A stretch of DNA of 64,000 nt from contig NZ_VYKJ01000002.1 in the NCBI RefSeq assembly GCF_008710095.1, forward strand, positions 267,188 through 331,187. Reading direction: 5' to 3'. How positions within the stretch are numbered: position 1 is the first letter of the stretch; every line of letters starts with the position of its first letter. The position numbers and the translations under genes were made by a program. This document shows positions 19,601 to 28,092 of the stretch, piece by piece. The notes beneath the pieces are model-generated. The model ran no database searches and was not told the origin of the DNA. It saw only the letters and a list, made by a program, of their open reading frames with translations. The stretch comes from Affinibrenneria salicis. Lineage in GTDB: Bacteria; Pseudomonadota; Gammaproteobacteria; Enterobacterales; Enterobacteriaceae.

Positions 19601-22600
19601 TTAATGTACAAATCAGTGGTGATGTAGCTATCAATGCCAATTGAGCCTGATAGGTATCGTTTCCAGAATGGCTATTGAGTTGCATTACATATCTCATCAC
19701 CATGCGACAGACTATTTGAATATTTCCAGAAGGAATGCATGAGGCATTTATTATGGACAGCCCCAACAAGCGTCCCGTTTCTGAAGCATGTGTCTGCAGC
19801 GGTCGTAAGATAGCGTGTGTTGAGGTGACTACGTCGGGCAGGGATTTGCCGAGCAAAACGCAAAGTTGCGCATGTTCCATGGCTGCAAGCGTGAGTGATT
19901 TTGTTGATTCTAATTCATTGTCTCCCATCGAAATTGCAGGTGCAAAAAGGTTTTCGAATAATGTTGAAGCCAGATCGGTGCAGCCTGAGGTGGCATAAAA
20001 TAATGCAATCGATCTTCGCCCCCCATTAGAAACATCATTAAAATCAGACAATGCCATGGCAGTCTTAAATAATTCCAATGCTAAGGTATTATTTCCTCTG
20101 TCTCTAGCAGTAAATCCAGCCTGAGTCATCAAAATCGGTATCTCTTGCTCATGAATGCCGTACTGATTGCAGGTGTCCTGAATATTAACGTCTGCTTGCC
20201 AGTTAACGATTGCCTCGACCACTGTCCACTTTAACTGTTCGCGAATAGAGGTAATATTTTCATCGGTTGATACACTTGTGGCGTCTTTTAACCCCTCAAC
20301 GGTCAAATAGTCAATTGCCTGCTTAATTTGCTCAGCGTCACGGAAGTGAAAAACTCGTTTTGCCCATTTTTTGAATTCTTGTAGATTATGCGAATCCCCA
20401 TAGTGCTCGAATCTGGGGGTATGCAATTGAGACAATGGCTCAAGGTGTTCAAACAGTTCTTTCGCGCGGTCAAAATCACCCTGTTCCAAAAGCAGGTCAA
20501 CAACTTCATAGCCCGCATTGGGAAAGTCCTGGACGAAAGAGATCGCCGCATCAATATCGCCAACTTTTAACATCGCGCGCGGAAGTTCATTGGCATACTC
20601 CAGCGCTTGAGTTCGTCTGGATATCTCATCACGGCAAAGTAGCAACCGTGTGGCAATTACACCATCATATGTGGAACGCGCAGCAATCAGAGCCAAGTGG
20701 ATGTCCGCATCAATCTCTGAACAGGAACGTCCATGTGTAAACTGGTGTCGAAAATATGCTGGCGTTGCGAGTGCCAGAAGTTCATCACGCTCTCCTGACC
20801 GGGCGAGATAGCGCAGTGTTAGCCAGGACTGTAATGAATGCTCTGGTGCATGACGAGATAGTTCAGCTAATTCACGATAAATATGTTGTGAATAGGTTTC
20901 ATCTATACTGCCCAGTGTTATCTTTGGTTTGGAGAGAACAAATAGACGGAAGCTGTTATGGAATACAGTCCACCCCTTTGAGGTTTCCTTGAGTAAATGC
21001 CGGACGGTCTTTAAGGTACGCTCTATCGCCTGAGCATCTACGATTGTTGCCAGCAATTTCAGCGGCATCGGAGCTTCGATACGGGCAATGAAACCCAGAA
21101 CATGCATAACATCAGGGTCGTTTGCGATTTCTCTCCAGGCGGATGCGTAAACTGATTCAATATCGCCATTAAATTCCATCCCTCCGGCGAGGAAGCATGA
21201 TATGTCCTGTTCATCTGCCGATAACAGTGCCTTAATGAGATAATTGGCCGCCAGCGGATGACCGCGGCTAAGTTCATAAAGTTTTACACGCGAAATGTTT
21301 GAATCAAGACCCAAAACGTCTGCCATCCTGGCGACCGCCACTCTCTCAAGTGGATGCATTGTGACGAGACGATCCGGATGCCCAGCCTGTTCCTGTACTG
21401 CGGGTTTGAGATGCTTGAGTTCCAGTCGCTGGGTGCCAAGTATAAATGTCACGCCCAAAGGGATGGCTGCAGGCAGCGGCAATTCGCCTAACAGCGAATG
21501 GGCTGGTAGTTCTTCGCGGGGAATATGATCCAGCCCATCAACAATAATGATGGTTCTTACTGTATCACGTTGATAACGCTCGCCAGCTTGTTTGAGCAGT
21601 TCACCGAATTGTTCGCGCCTTTCAAATTGGCTGCTGTCTCGAAGGCGAAGTCCAGGTAGCCCGCTGCTGCGTAACTGGGCAGAAATGTCTTCGAAGAAAT
21701 CATCAGCTTCCCCGCGCCCTACACCTTGCGCAGCTCCCGGTATGAAAGCCAGATAGCGCACGACCCGAGTGTTATATTCGGTAGCCAGGGTTGTCTGTAG
21801 CAAGGTCGATTTTCCCGAACCTGGAGGCCCAATCAATGCCACATAGCCCTGGATTGTGTTGCGTATTGTCTGGAGAAGTTGTAGTTCCGTATCGCGGTTG
21901 CGTTGGACGTGAGCACCGATGGGAAAGCGATGTATGTGGCGTGTTTTGGTCGGATCTTTCCACCCTAGTTCATATAATAGTTCTTCACAGGACCATCGGT
22001 CCCTATCTCGTTTATCGGAGACCAGACGAGGTAATATTTTTGCTATCTCAGACGCCAGTCTCGCTTGTTCTGCACTGAGTTTATGAAATTGTATAAAATC
22101 TGCTGCAGAGCCATGAATTATGCGCAATGCATGAAAAAATCTCTCGAAATCATCGTCATCTAGGCAGGAATGTTGAAATAATATTTCGACTAAACCGCCC
22201 CAGTTACTGTGGCGCCATTCCTCAAGCGTGCGTTTGGGATAATGTTCAAACTCATCAAGGAAGGCAGCACTATGAGCTGGATCTTCCATTCCGGGGGCGT
22301 CGTTAACTGATGGATAGTCGTTGACAACTAAACGAATTTCTACGTGAGACGTTGGGTTAGCACTACAAAGATTTTGCCAGGCGCAAACTAATGGCTTAAG
22401 CAGACCATCAGACCCTACTAAGAGTGTCTGTACTGTAAATGTACCAGGGAAACGGGACGTTTTGAACTGGTGCCCAACGATAAGGCCATGAAATCCAAGT
22501 ACTAAATCATCAACGATACCCGCACTGCGGTCCGCCACGCCTATCCACTCCAATTGCCCACGCTCTAATTCAGCATAAATGGCTGCGCCGGCTCTTTCAT

Positions 22601-22706
22601 ATTGGCCCATATAGCCACGCATTGCCCGGCGCTCGCCCTCTGCTGGGGGCAAGGTTTTTGTTTTCACAATCTTCATTGATGAATCGGACTTTTCATTTAA
22701 AGTCAT
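16656..22706 (-). CDS. Giant STAND NTPase with N-terminal PD-(D/E)XK nuclease-like domain (2016 aa), putative defence protein
   Basis: Seen: residues about 30-130 form a restriction-endonuclease-like module with D66/D67 after GVADRSAGIV and the Q80-F-K82 motif (VGHQFKTS), the QxK variant of PD-(D/E)XK. Residues 290-560 are a P-loop ATPase: Walker A GPPGSGKST 293-301, Walker B IIIVDGLDHI 386-395, and FILGTQRL 421-428 at the sensor position. The remaining 1400 residues are helical repeats of TPR/HEAT character. Known: this nuclease-STAND-repeat order is shared with Avs-type anti-phage sensors, where repeats bind a phage protein and the ATPase assembles the nuclease. Inferred: a similar sensor. 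AGGCGG precedes ATG 22706. It lies 106 bp downstream of the AlbA_2 gene. Confidence 0.75.
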   Translation of the reverse strand: MTLNEKSDSSMKIVKTKTLPPAEGERRAMRGYMGQYERAGAAIYAELERGQLEWIGVADRSAGIVDDLVLGFHGLIVGHQFKTSRFPGTFTVQTLLVGSDGLLKPLVCAWQNLCSANPTSHVEIRLVVNDYPSVNDAPGMEDPAHSAAFLDEFEHYPKRTLEEWRHSNWGGLVEILFQHSCLDDDDFERFFHALRIIHGSAADFIQFHKLSAEQARLASEIAKILPRLVSDKRDRDRWSCEELLYELGWKDPTKTRHIHRFPIGAHVQRNRDTELQLLQTIRNTIQGYVALIGPPGSGKSTLLQTTLATEYNTRVVRYLAFIPGAAQGVGRGEADDFFEDISAQLRSSGLPGLRLRDSSQFERREQFGELLKQAGERYQRDTVRTIIIVDGLDHIPREELPAHSLLGELPLPAAIPLGVTFILGTQRLELKHLKPAVQEQAGHPDRLVTMHPLERVAVARMADVLGLDSNISRVKLYELSRGHPLAANYLIKALLSADEQDISCFLAGGMEFNGDIESVYASAWREIANDPDVMHVLGFIARIEAPMPLKLLATIVDAQAIERTLKTVRHLLKETSKGWTVFHNSFRLFVLSKPKITLGSIDETYSQHIYRELAELSRHAPEHSLQSWLTLRYLARSGERDELLALATPAYFRHQFTHGRSCSEIDADIHLALIAARSTYDGVIATRLLLCRDEISRRTQALEYANELPRAMLKVGDIDAAISFVQDFPNAGYEVVDLLLEQGDFDRAKELFEHLEPLSQLHTPRFEHYGDSHNLQEFKKWAKRVFHFRDAEQIKQAIDYLTVEGLKDATSVSTDENITSIREQLKWTVVEAIVNWQADVNIQDTCNQYGIHEQEIPILMTQAGFTARDRGNNTLALELFKTAMALSDFNDVSNGGRRSIALFYATSGCTDLASTLFENLFAPAISMGDNELESTKSLTLAAMEHAQLCVLLGKSLPDVVTSTHAILRPLQTHASETGRLLGLSIINASCIPSGNIQIVCRMVMRYVMQLNSHSGNDTYQAQLALIATSPLICTLIKVSALCGKVEYNSVLNEIENVMPALILKSNTVLRREIALAMYQADGDRERAAARLEPMVHELVENTPSEQLETLSVLANSFAAIGDVDRALNLLASIHDHCLGYALAARKDPLYSVWKDILILANVADPEHRAQRIGQLIRQVDGMKETEGASAAYRLTEVLINEAMRMNAHSGYIVAQKLSNWGLIPWPNQVNELIIGMLDRRPEMVFLCTPIWCGLCLPFYIEPYYRDPTHIGNYIDVAANAAGPSSIAKLVSILLPAIQVHSRAHERLTLINRLSKAALRHGYTDNQLDNAITRWTLEAPEARRSYTPQKYDEASTLDELQQAFESNESDPEYHAPYRFCELAESAALDKVVQMYERWHCLQSDARCRFLVAERLVNVGDTTLARKLVDDYDTSSDREMSWSQRLGGNRFRLFHARKLLDGAAIHHEAYEDFISSIVAGKENTMSLLTDMADILPVICESPDWPAVWSILAEQMSFTREHRIGELFEFGNENMTDEELLAELLHFSLRLPITEARRHAEKTALILAVHSTGGQIIFENTITRLLTGTLDEPFQALQILLLLKQTHFAAKFGDLVSGLTNHRDVAVAEAACLLAQYWQLPVSIDFHPLPLTYRLALDGDPDHENALLDPVSGAMRIEVDLGWTQMLRPVARRLAELADCEEMNIRQRAATFIQQWGGLATFGPRATKKIESQLRTLSMQITYLKPHAYIGILALRHVAGELSLAGLLSPRDKPSLLEQMDAVLPPTPRPEMQIRPTGIRRPLKVKGAPWREAEEMWTNLVDEDVKPWIDRADEFVIAEVSQFKMHDTRRAEYQVYRISAPQIHISVAKFMAWYQSLPAVVWLGKMIPLDEDLAPTIVRRVVSSIGTMSSPGYAITLCPNIQMLLGWHECSEMPNIYTDQDSTIVARLVNWRDAGPVDIDDDYIWGEGCYLTLSKAGLIQIKTLFGEFTVRNFASRAVQQLRQGEAQMIKTAQNQFPIP

Positions 22707-22812
22707 TCGCTATGCCGCCTAATGATCTCGATTTGCCAAACCAGACAAACAATTCTGGTGTACTTTTTTGCGCAGGTAATAGAGTGCACAGATTATCGTA
22801 CATTGGCATATT

Positions 22813-23967
22813 CTATTCTTTACTATGCTTACAAAGGTCGAAGACCCACCAGGAGAATTGTTTCTCAACAGCCATTCTTAGTACTTGGTTTGATTTCAGC
22901 GATGCATCTTTGGGAATGCCCTCTGGCGTAAAATTGGCAAGCTGTTGATGGATAAATTTCAGCCGGGCTTCTTTCTCCTCAATGCTCTCAAACAACAGGA
23001 ATGGTAGCCTGATAATCGGTGGCTTGGTCTGTTTTTTCAAGGGCATGGACATGTCTGAGCCGCGGTCTGGCAGTGAATAAAATGCCCTGATATGACTTAG
23101 AAGATTGTACTGGAGGGTACCTTTAACAAAATTAAAAACGTCGGCATAATAATCTGTCTCGTATCCATCACTTTTTCCAGGATAAGACAGTGTGTCTATC
23201 TCTGGAAATGGAAATTTTAAGCCTTCATTTCTGTAATGCACGACTGGTATTCGTTCGAGCTCTCGTCCGCGATATTTGAGAATGTATTCGTAAAGGTATG
23301 GTTGCTCAATACCAGTCGTTGACCACCAGTGCTGTCCTCCGTGTTATCTCTCACTATTATCGATATAAATGGAATAATCCGGGTCAAGTCGATAGTAGGC
23401 CTCATTGAAGCCATCGTACTCCCAGTTGTCATAGTCAAGAAGTAGTTTGACGATGCGGTCTGTTGGTGCCAGGTCCAGGTCAAAGCGCTCTTTCCACATT
23501 GCCATGACATCTCCAGGGCTGGCACAGCCATTTACGGGCGTATTGGCATCTTGTTGCCGGGTGTAAACGACACCGGCTCTGACAGTTTTCCCCTCTTTGC
23601 TATAGTCCTGTGTTAGATAGTAAGGTTTCATTCTGACGTTACGAATTTGTAGAATAGCCAGCACCTTATGCTGGAGTGTGATGTGGTGCAGCTGAATATC
23701 CGGACAATGGTGCTCTGCAAAACTCACTTTTCTTAACAGATCGATTAAATTTGCCTGGTTAAGTTGCTTACTATCTTCCGGCACGCCGGTAATCAACCCT
23801 TCATCAGTCACGCCAAAAATCAGATACCGGTCACCGTCATGCAGGACGTTTGCCATGCAGAGGATATCGTGAACAAGGGCTGCATTGTTTTGGTGGTAGG
23901 TTTGTTTAAAGTCCCACCATGGCCCTTCCTTTCCACTGGCAATCAGTTTTTCGATGGTTTCGTTCAT
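22813..23967 (-). pseudogene. AlbA_2 (Schlafen-type) ATP-binding protein split by an in-frame ochre codon
   Basis: From ATG 23967 (GAGGGGA two bases upstream) the frame reads 207 codons to TAA at 23344-23346, then stays open in the same frame for 177 more codons to 22813. The join is seamless: YSIYIDNSER, stop, HGGQHWWSTTG. The N-terminal half is a Schlafen AlbA_2 domain (GPWWDFKQTYHQNN, then GDRYLIFGVTDEGLITGV). Such proteins accompany many defence ATPases as regulators or nucleases. The gene precedes the 2016-aa STAND gene on the same strand by 106 bp and is divergent from the 1257-aa gene. A CAA-to-TAA change is the simplest explanation; whether the 207-residue product works is unknown. 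Confidence 0.75.
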
Positions 23968-24165
23968 AGTCCCCTCTATCCGATATGGCGTGCGTTTGCT
24001 TGCACCAAGTATTCCTCCAGTCTGCTCAAATTGGTAGTGTGATATAGGTGGCAAGTCAGCTGAAAAATCGAAAATAGCATTGGATATGAAAATTGCAGAC
24101 TTTCAAAATGGGCTCGAATAGAAATACTTTCAGGAACCTAACACGTTCTCTCAAGGAGTTGTAAG
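23968..24165. promoter_or_regulatory. Divergent promoter region of the two nuclease-STAND transcription units
   Basis: 198 bp, A/T-rich between about 24050 and 24140, separating the AlbA_2/2016-aa unit (minus) from the 1257-aa gene (plus). Promoters for both should be here. I see no clear operator. Confidence 0.55.
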
Positions 24166-27100
24166 TTGGCAACATCACGTGCAGGCTCTCATGCTGGTCG
24201 GGGTTTTCGATATCAAGATGCTGCTGGCGTCTGGCTGGCCATTCGCTGCTGGGCTAACGAACTCCCCTATGGGGCTGTGATTCCCGAAGGGAAAGATGAT
24301 TACGAACTAAGTAGTACTATAGGCTCTGCTCTCGTGCAGGTGAAGTCACGGCGTGACCATCTTGGACCATTTCCCGTGGCGGTTGCAGTCGGGTTTATAC
24401 GAGCGCTCTGGGCGCGCGTTGAAAATGCCGCCTTCCATACAAATCTAATTCTTGTTCTTGAGCATCCTGTTGCCGAGGGGCCAGTGGTTGATCATTTGTT
24501 GGCTGAGCATCCAGCTCTGGTCAGCACACTTCAGGATGACCCACAGTGGGCAGCCCTTGCCGCACGTACTCAAATCTGGATTGCACCAAATCCTTTTGAG
24601 GCTGCAGTGGCAAGTATTCATTGCACCATGCCCTGCTCAGATTTGGCGGCTCAGATTCATTATGGTGAGTTGTTGAAACAGATTGCCGCGCTGGCGGACA
24701 AAAATGGTCTGGTGAGGGATGGTCGCTTTGAAGGGCTGGGTATATCTGATGTGGAAACCACTCTTCGTCGAATAGAGCCAGCGCTGGACATGGTGGGAAT
24801 GGAATCAGCTTTACGCGACGGTTACTGTGATGTTGTCGATTTTCTGACACCATTCAATGACCCGTCCTTCTACCAGGGTGTGAACACACGGCCTGGCCAT
24901 CTGGCAGCAGGTCTTGTTGCCGAGCGTCCGAATGCACGTCATGAGGTACTCTCCGCATTAGAATCTGCTGGTGCGGCTTTAATTGTTGGTCTGTCAGGGG
25001 CTGGTAAGTCTGCTTTGATGTGGGAAACCGCGCGGGCGAGTCGACATACTACTCGATGGTTTGAGATGAGAAGAGGTGATGCGGCTAATGTTCATCTTCT
25101 CATTCAGTTTACCCGTGCATTAAGGGCTTTTCCTGACGCGCCTGTCGGGTTTGTGTTCGATGACGTTGGTGGACGTTTTAGTCAGCTTTGGAATGCGCTG
25201 CTTAAAGAAGTTACCGTTGGCAGTGGCATACTACTGTTGGGTTCAATCAGGGAGGAAGACACTCTTATGTTGGCCTCGCGTTCCCGGGCTCGCGAAGTAC
25301 GTCCGCTCATGGAAGAGGCTGTAGCAGAAAAGATTTGGCGCCAATTAGTGGAACAAGGTCAGACAAATTGGGCGGGATGGCGCGAGCCATGGGCTAAAAG
25401 TGGCGGACTTCTTCTGGAATATACGCATATTTTGACCCGTGGGGAACGACTGAAGTCTATCCTCGCTGAACAGATAGATCAGCGGCTCCGCGAGTCCAGG
25501 GATGAAGAACTGGCGGTTCTCAGTGTTACTGCCCTTGCCGGGGCGGCAGGCGCGGCGGTTGATGTCAGCCGATTGCCGAAGGTTCTTGGCATTGAACAAG
25601 GCGCACTTACGCGAGCGTTACGTCGACTCATTGATGAACATCTGGTTTCCACACCAGTGGATGGTCAGCTAAAAGGACTTCATCAACTCCGTTCAAAGAC
25701 GCTTTTTGAACTCTGTCATACGCATTTATTGCAAACACCGTCACATGCGGCCATTAGTACCGCACTTACTGTCAACGATGACAGCCTGAGCAGCTTTGTA
25801 AGCTATGTTTCTGTTCATATTCCAGATGCAGCAACGTCTCTGATTGAGACACTGGTGACTCGACTTGAAAAAGAACTTTCCCCTGTCGCATTGAACGGTT
25901 GTCTCTTCGGTTTGGGACAGGCTCATATCGAAACAACGCTGAGTGCCTGGATACCTCAGGCGCGGGTGATTGGCGTGGAGCCAACATTGATTACCCTAGC
26001 CGTCATGTTCGTTGTGGCGGGGCAAAATACATCAATAATTCCCTTTCCCGAGCGCCTGCAAAAAGCCATGGGTGAGTTACGGGTACGTTCGGCCACAGAT
26101 CCGCGACAAGTGTTACTGTCCGCACTTTCCCCGGACACAATAAACGCATTAGTCGTACGCGCTGATACGCCACGCTTATGTACCTTCATGGGTACTTTGG
26201 TCGGCATGGATATTCCTGACAGTATCAGGGCGGCGCTAAGCAATTTAAGGCCTGATTTTGATGCGATCAACCTCAGCAACGCCGCAGAGTTACTGGGCGC
26301 TGCGCGACTTATCGATCCACAAATTGCCATATTCTGGGGAGCGGATGATGTTCGTGAACGGTTATTGGCACGCCTCACAACTGAAATTCCGTGGACGGAT
26401 AAAATTGAGGTTGAAGCGCCCACCGGAGGTCGTTTGCTGCGTAGTCGCATTTTTCACGTCGCACCTTCTGTCCAGAGCAATGTGCATGAAGAAGTCGTGC
26501 AACTTTGTGAGCTATTGCTTGGACTAGATCCTACTGCAGCAGTAGTCGCCGTTGATGCCATTGCTGCCGATAACCTTCCGTCAGGTCTGTCGGAATACGC
26601 TGTTGCTACCAAACGCATACATCGAGAAAACCTACCCACCAAGGCTCTGCCAGAATGGAATAAGCGCTGGATTGCCGCAGCGGCAAAACTGGTTGGAACA
26701 GAAAGTTACTCCGCTTACCTGCAGCGTGCGTACGCTTTGCTGGAACAGCTTATGCCAGTATTGGAGCGTATTGTAGACTGTGTACTACGGGGCAAGGTAC
26801 CACCACCAAAAATTCTTGATCGTTTCGGTGAGGTTTTTGAGGGGGCTTGTAACCTGACTTCACCACAGGAAGGTCTTTCAACTGGCGAGGCGCCGGAGCA
26901 GCATGTTAAACCGTTACAAAATTTACTACATTCCTGCTCGGCTGATTTGGTCAGGCGCTTTAACCAATTACCAGAAGGTTATGGTGCATTCGTCATATGG
27001 ACAGGGGATCTGCTAAAAAATGTCTGGGAAGCACGCAGCGAACCGTGGTCAATCGTGGGGATGGACCCTGAGCCATTATTGATGCGGTTGGAAAATACCC

Positions 27101-27939
27101 TTGCCTCTTTGCGGTTGTTAGCCGCCGAGGCTGGTAGCGAATCTTCCCATCCAACAAAGATGTGGATAGCGAAAACCCGTAAGGCTCAGCTTGGAAATGC
27201 ACTGCGTCTGGCTAAAGTTGAAGCTGAACAGCAGTTGAAAACGCGTTCCGGCAGGTACTTACGCCAAACCGAAGCCAGACTGCAGGCATCCGGCATCGAA
27301 TTAACGCTTTATACTCGTCCGGATTGGAAGTCCCTCCTGCCTTGGCCAAATGTAGAACTTCTTGCAGTGGTCGACCTGGAAACGCCTGCTGATTGGCTGA
27401 TCTGGTTCAATGAGCATGCAGCGCAGATTCGTGCTGACGTTGGTGAAAGTCGCCAGATGTGGATTATCCCACGCATCGCTGGATTTGCGATTTCAAAATT
27501 AACAGTCGGTGGTATTTCCAGTTTCTTTTCCTCGCCACATAGTGTTGATGATTGGCTTGATACGCTATCCATTCCTCAGCTAGACGATGCCTTGGTGCGT
27601 GCAGCACAACCCATTATCGACCTGATCATAGAGCTTGATGGATTACGTTATTTCAGACTGGGTGGTGACAAGCGCCCTATTCTTGAACAGACCGTGCGAC
27701 AAACCGATGAACACAAACTTGAAATGGCTCTACTGGCCTTCGATGCCAGTTCAGCGGGCACCTCTGTTCATAATCTTCTTCGAATGTTGAGCGACGACGT
27801 TGCATCTGGAGCTGTTAATCTTGCTCGAGATATCGCAGCACTTACACATGGCAGGTTAGCTCCCGGCGCTGAGATACTGGTGAACATTCAAAACGCATTA
27901 CTGGCGCAAGATATTGCCAATGCAATATCTAATCAATGA
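24166..27939 (+). CDS. STAND-type P-loop ATPase with N-terminal DUF4297-like nuclease domain (1257 aa), putative defence protein
   Basis: The start is TTG 24166, chosen because AAGGAG lies 7 bases upstream and the family signature begins at once. Residues 10-70 show GRGFRYQDAAGVWLAI, E41, D44/D45 and Q58-V-K60 (ALVQVKSRR), the layout of Cap4/DUF4297-type double-strand DNA nucleases. A P-loop ATPase follows: Walker A GLSGAGKSAL 275-284, Walker B VGFVFDDVGG 327-336, LLLGSIREED 356-365 with a candidate sensor Arg. The rest is long alpha-helical repeats to residue 1257. No membrane segment. Same overall plan as the divergent 2016-aa protein, which suggests a two-sensor or paired system. Confidence 0.75.
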   Translation: MATSRAGSHAGRGFRYQDAAGVWLAIRCWANELPYGAVIPEGKDDYELSSTIGSALVQVKSRRDHLGPFPVAVAVGFIRALWARVENAAFHTNLILVLEHPVAEGPVVDHLLAEHPALVSTLQDDPQWAALAARTQIWIAPNPFEAAVASIHCTMPCSDLAAQIHYGELLKQIAALADKNGLVRDGRFEGLGISDVETTLRRIEPALDMVGMESALRDGYCDVVDFLTPFNDPSFYQGVNTRPGHLAAGLVAERPNARHEVLSALESAGAALIVGLSGAGKSALMWETARASRHTTRWFEMRRGDAANVHLLIQFTRALRAFPDAPVGFVFDDVGGRFSQLWNALLKEVTVGSGILLLGSIREEDTLMLASRSRAREVRPLMEEAVAEKIWRQLVEQGQTNWAGWREPWAKSGGLLLEYTHILTRGERLKSILAEQIDQRLRESRDEELAVLSVTALAGAAGAAVDVSRLPKVLGIEQGALTRALRRLIDEHLVSTPVDGQLKGLHQLRSKTLFELCHTHLLQTPSHAAISTALTVNDDSLSSFVSYVSVHIPDAATSLIETLVTRLEKELSPVALNGCLFGLGQAHIETTLSAWIPQARVIGVEPTLITLAVMFVVAGQNTSIIPFPERLQKAMGELRVRSATDPRQVLLSALSPDTINALVVRADTPRLCTFMGTLVGMDIPDSIRAALSNLRPDFDAINLSNAAELLGAARLIDPQIAIFWGADDVRERLLARLTTEIPWTDKIEVEAPTGGRLLRSRIFHVAPSVQSNVHEEVVQLCELLLGLDPTAAVVAVDAIAADNLPSGLSEYAVATKRIHRENLPTKALPEWNKRWIAAAAKLVGTESYSAYLQRAYALLEQLMPVLERIVDCVLRGKVPPPKILDRFGEVFEGACNLTSPQEGLSTGEAPEQHVKPLQNLLHSCSADLVRRFNQLPEGYGAFVIWTGDLLKNVWEARSEPWSIVGMDPEPLLMRLENTLASLRLLAAEAGSESSHPTKMWIAKTRKAQLGNALRLAKVEAEQQLKTRSGRYLRQTEARLQASGIELTLYTRPDWKSLLPWPNVELLAVVDLETPADWLIWFNEHAAQIRADVGESRQMWIIPRIAGFAISKLTVGGISSFFSSPHSVDDWLDTLSIPQLDDALVRAAQPIIDLIIELDGLRYFRLGGDKRPILEQTVRQTDEHKLEMALLAFDASSAGTSVHNLLRMLSDDVASGAVNLARDIAALTHGRLAPGAEILVNIQNALLAQDIANAISNQ

Positions 27940-27962
27940 AACTGTCTTCTCAGCAGAGCCCA

Positions 27963-27993
27963 ATGATTCAACAGACACTATCTGTTGAATCAT
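27963..27993. terminator. Perfect 13-bp inverted repeat between convergent defence genes
   Basis: ATGATTCAACAGA and TCTGTTGAATCAT form an uninterrupted 13-bp stem with a 5-base loop, 24 bp after the 1257-aa gene stop and 100 bp before the convergent 847-aa gene end. It lacks a T-tract, so it may be a transcript-end hairpin or a protein-binding palindrome. Confidence 0.55.
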
Positions 27994-28092
27994 GTATTCT
28001 AGAGCAGTCTGCTAACAAGGAAAAGACGATTGCAAGGGCTAACTAATAACCAGTATAGACTCGCGACAATTGTTTACCCATAAGAGGTTAAA

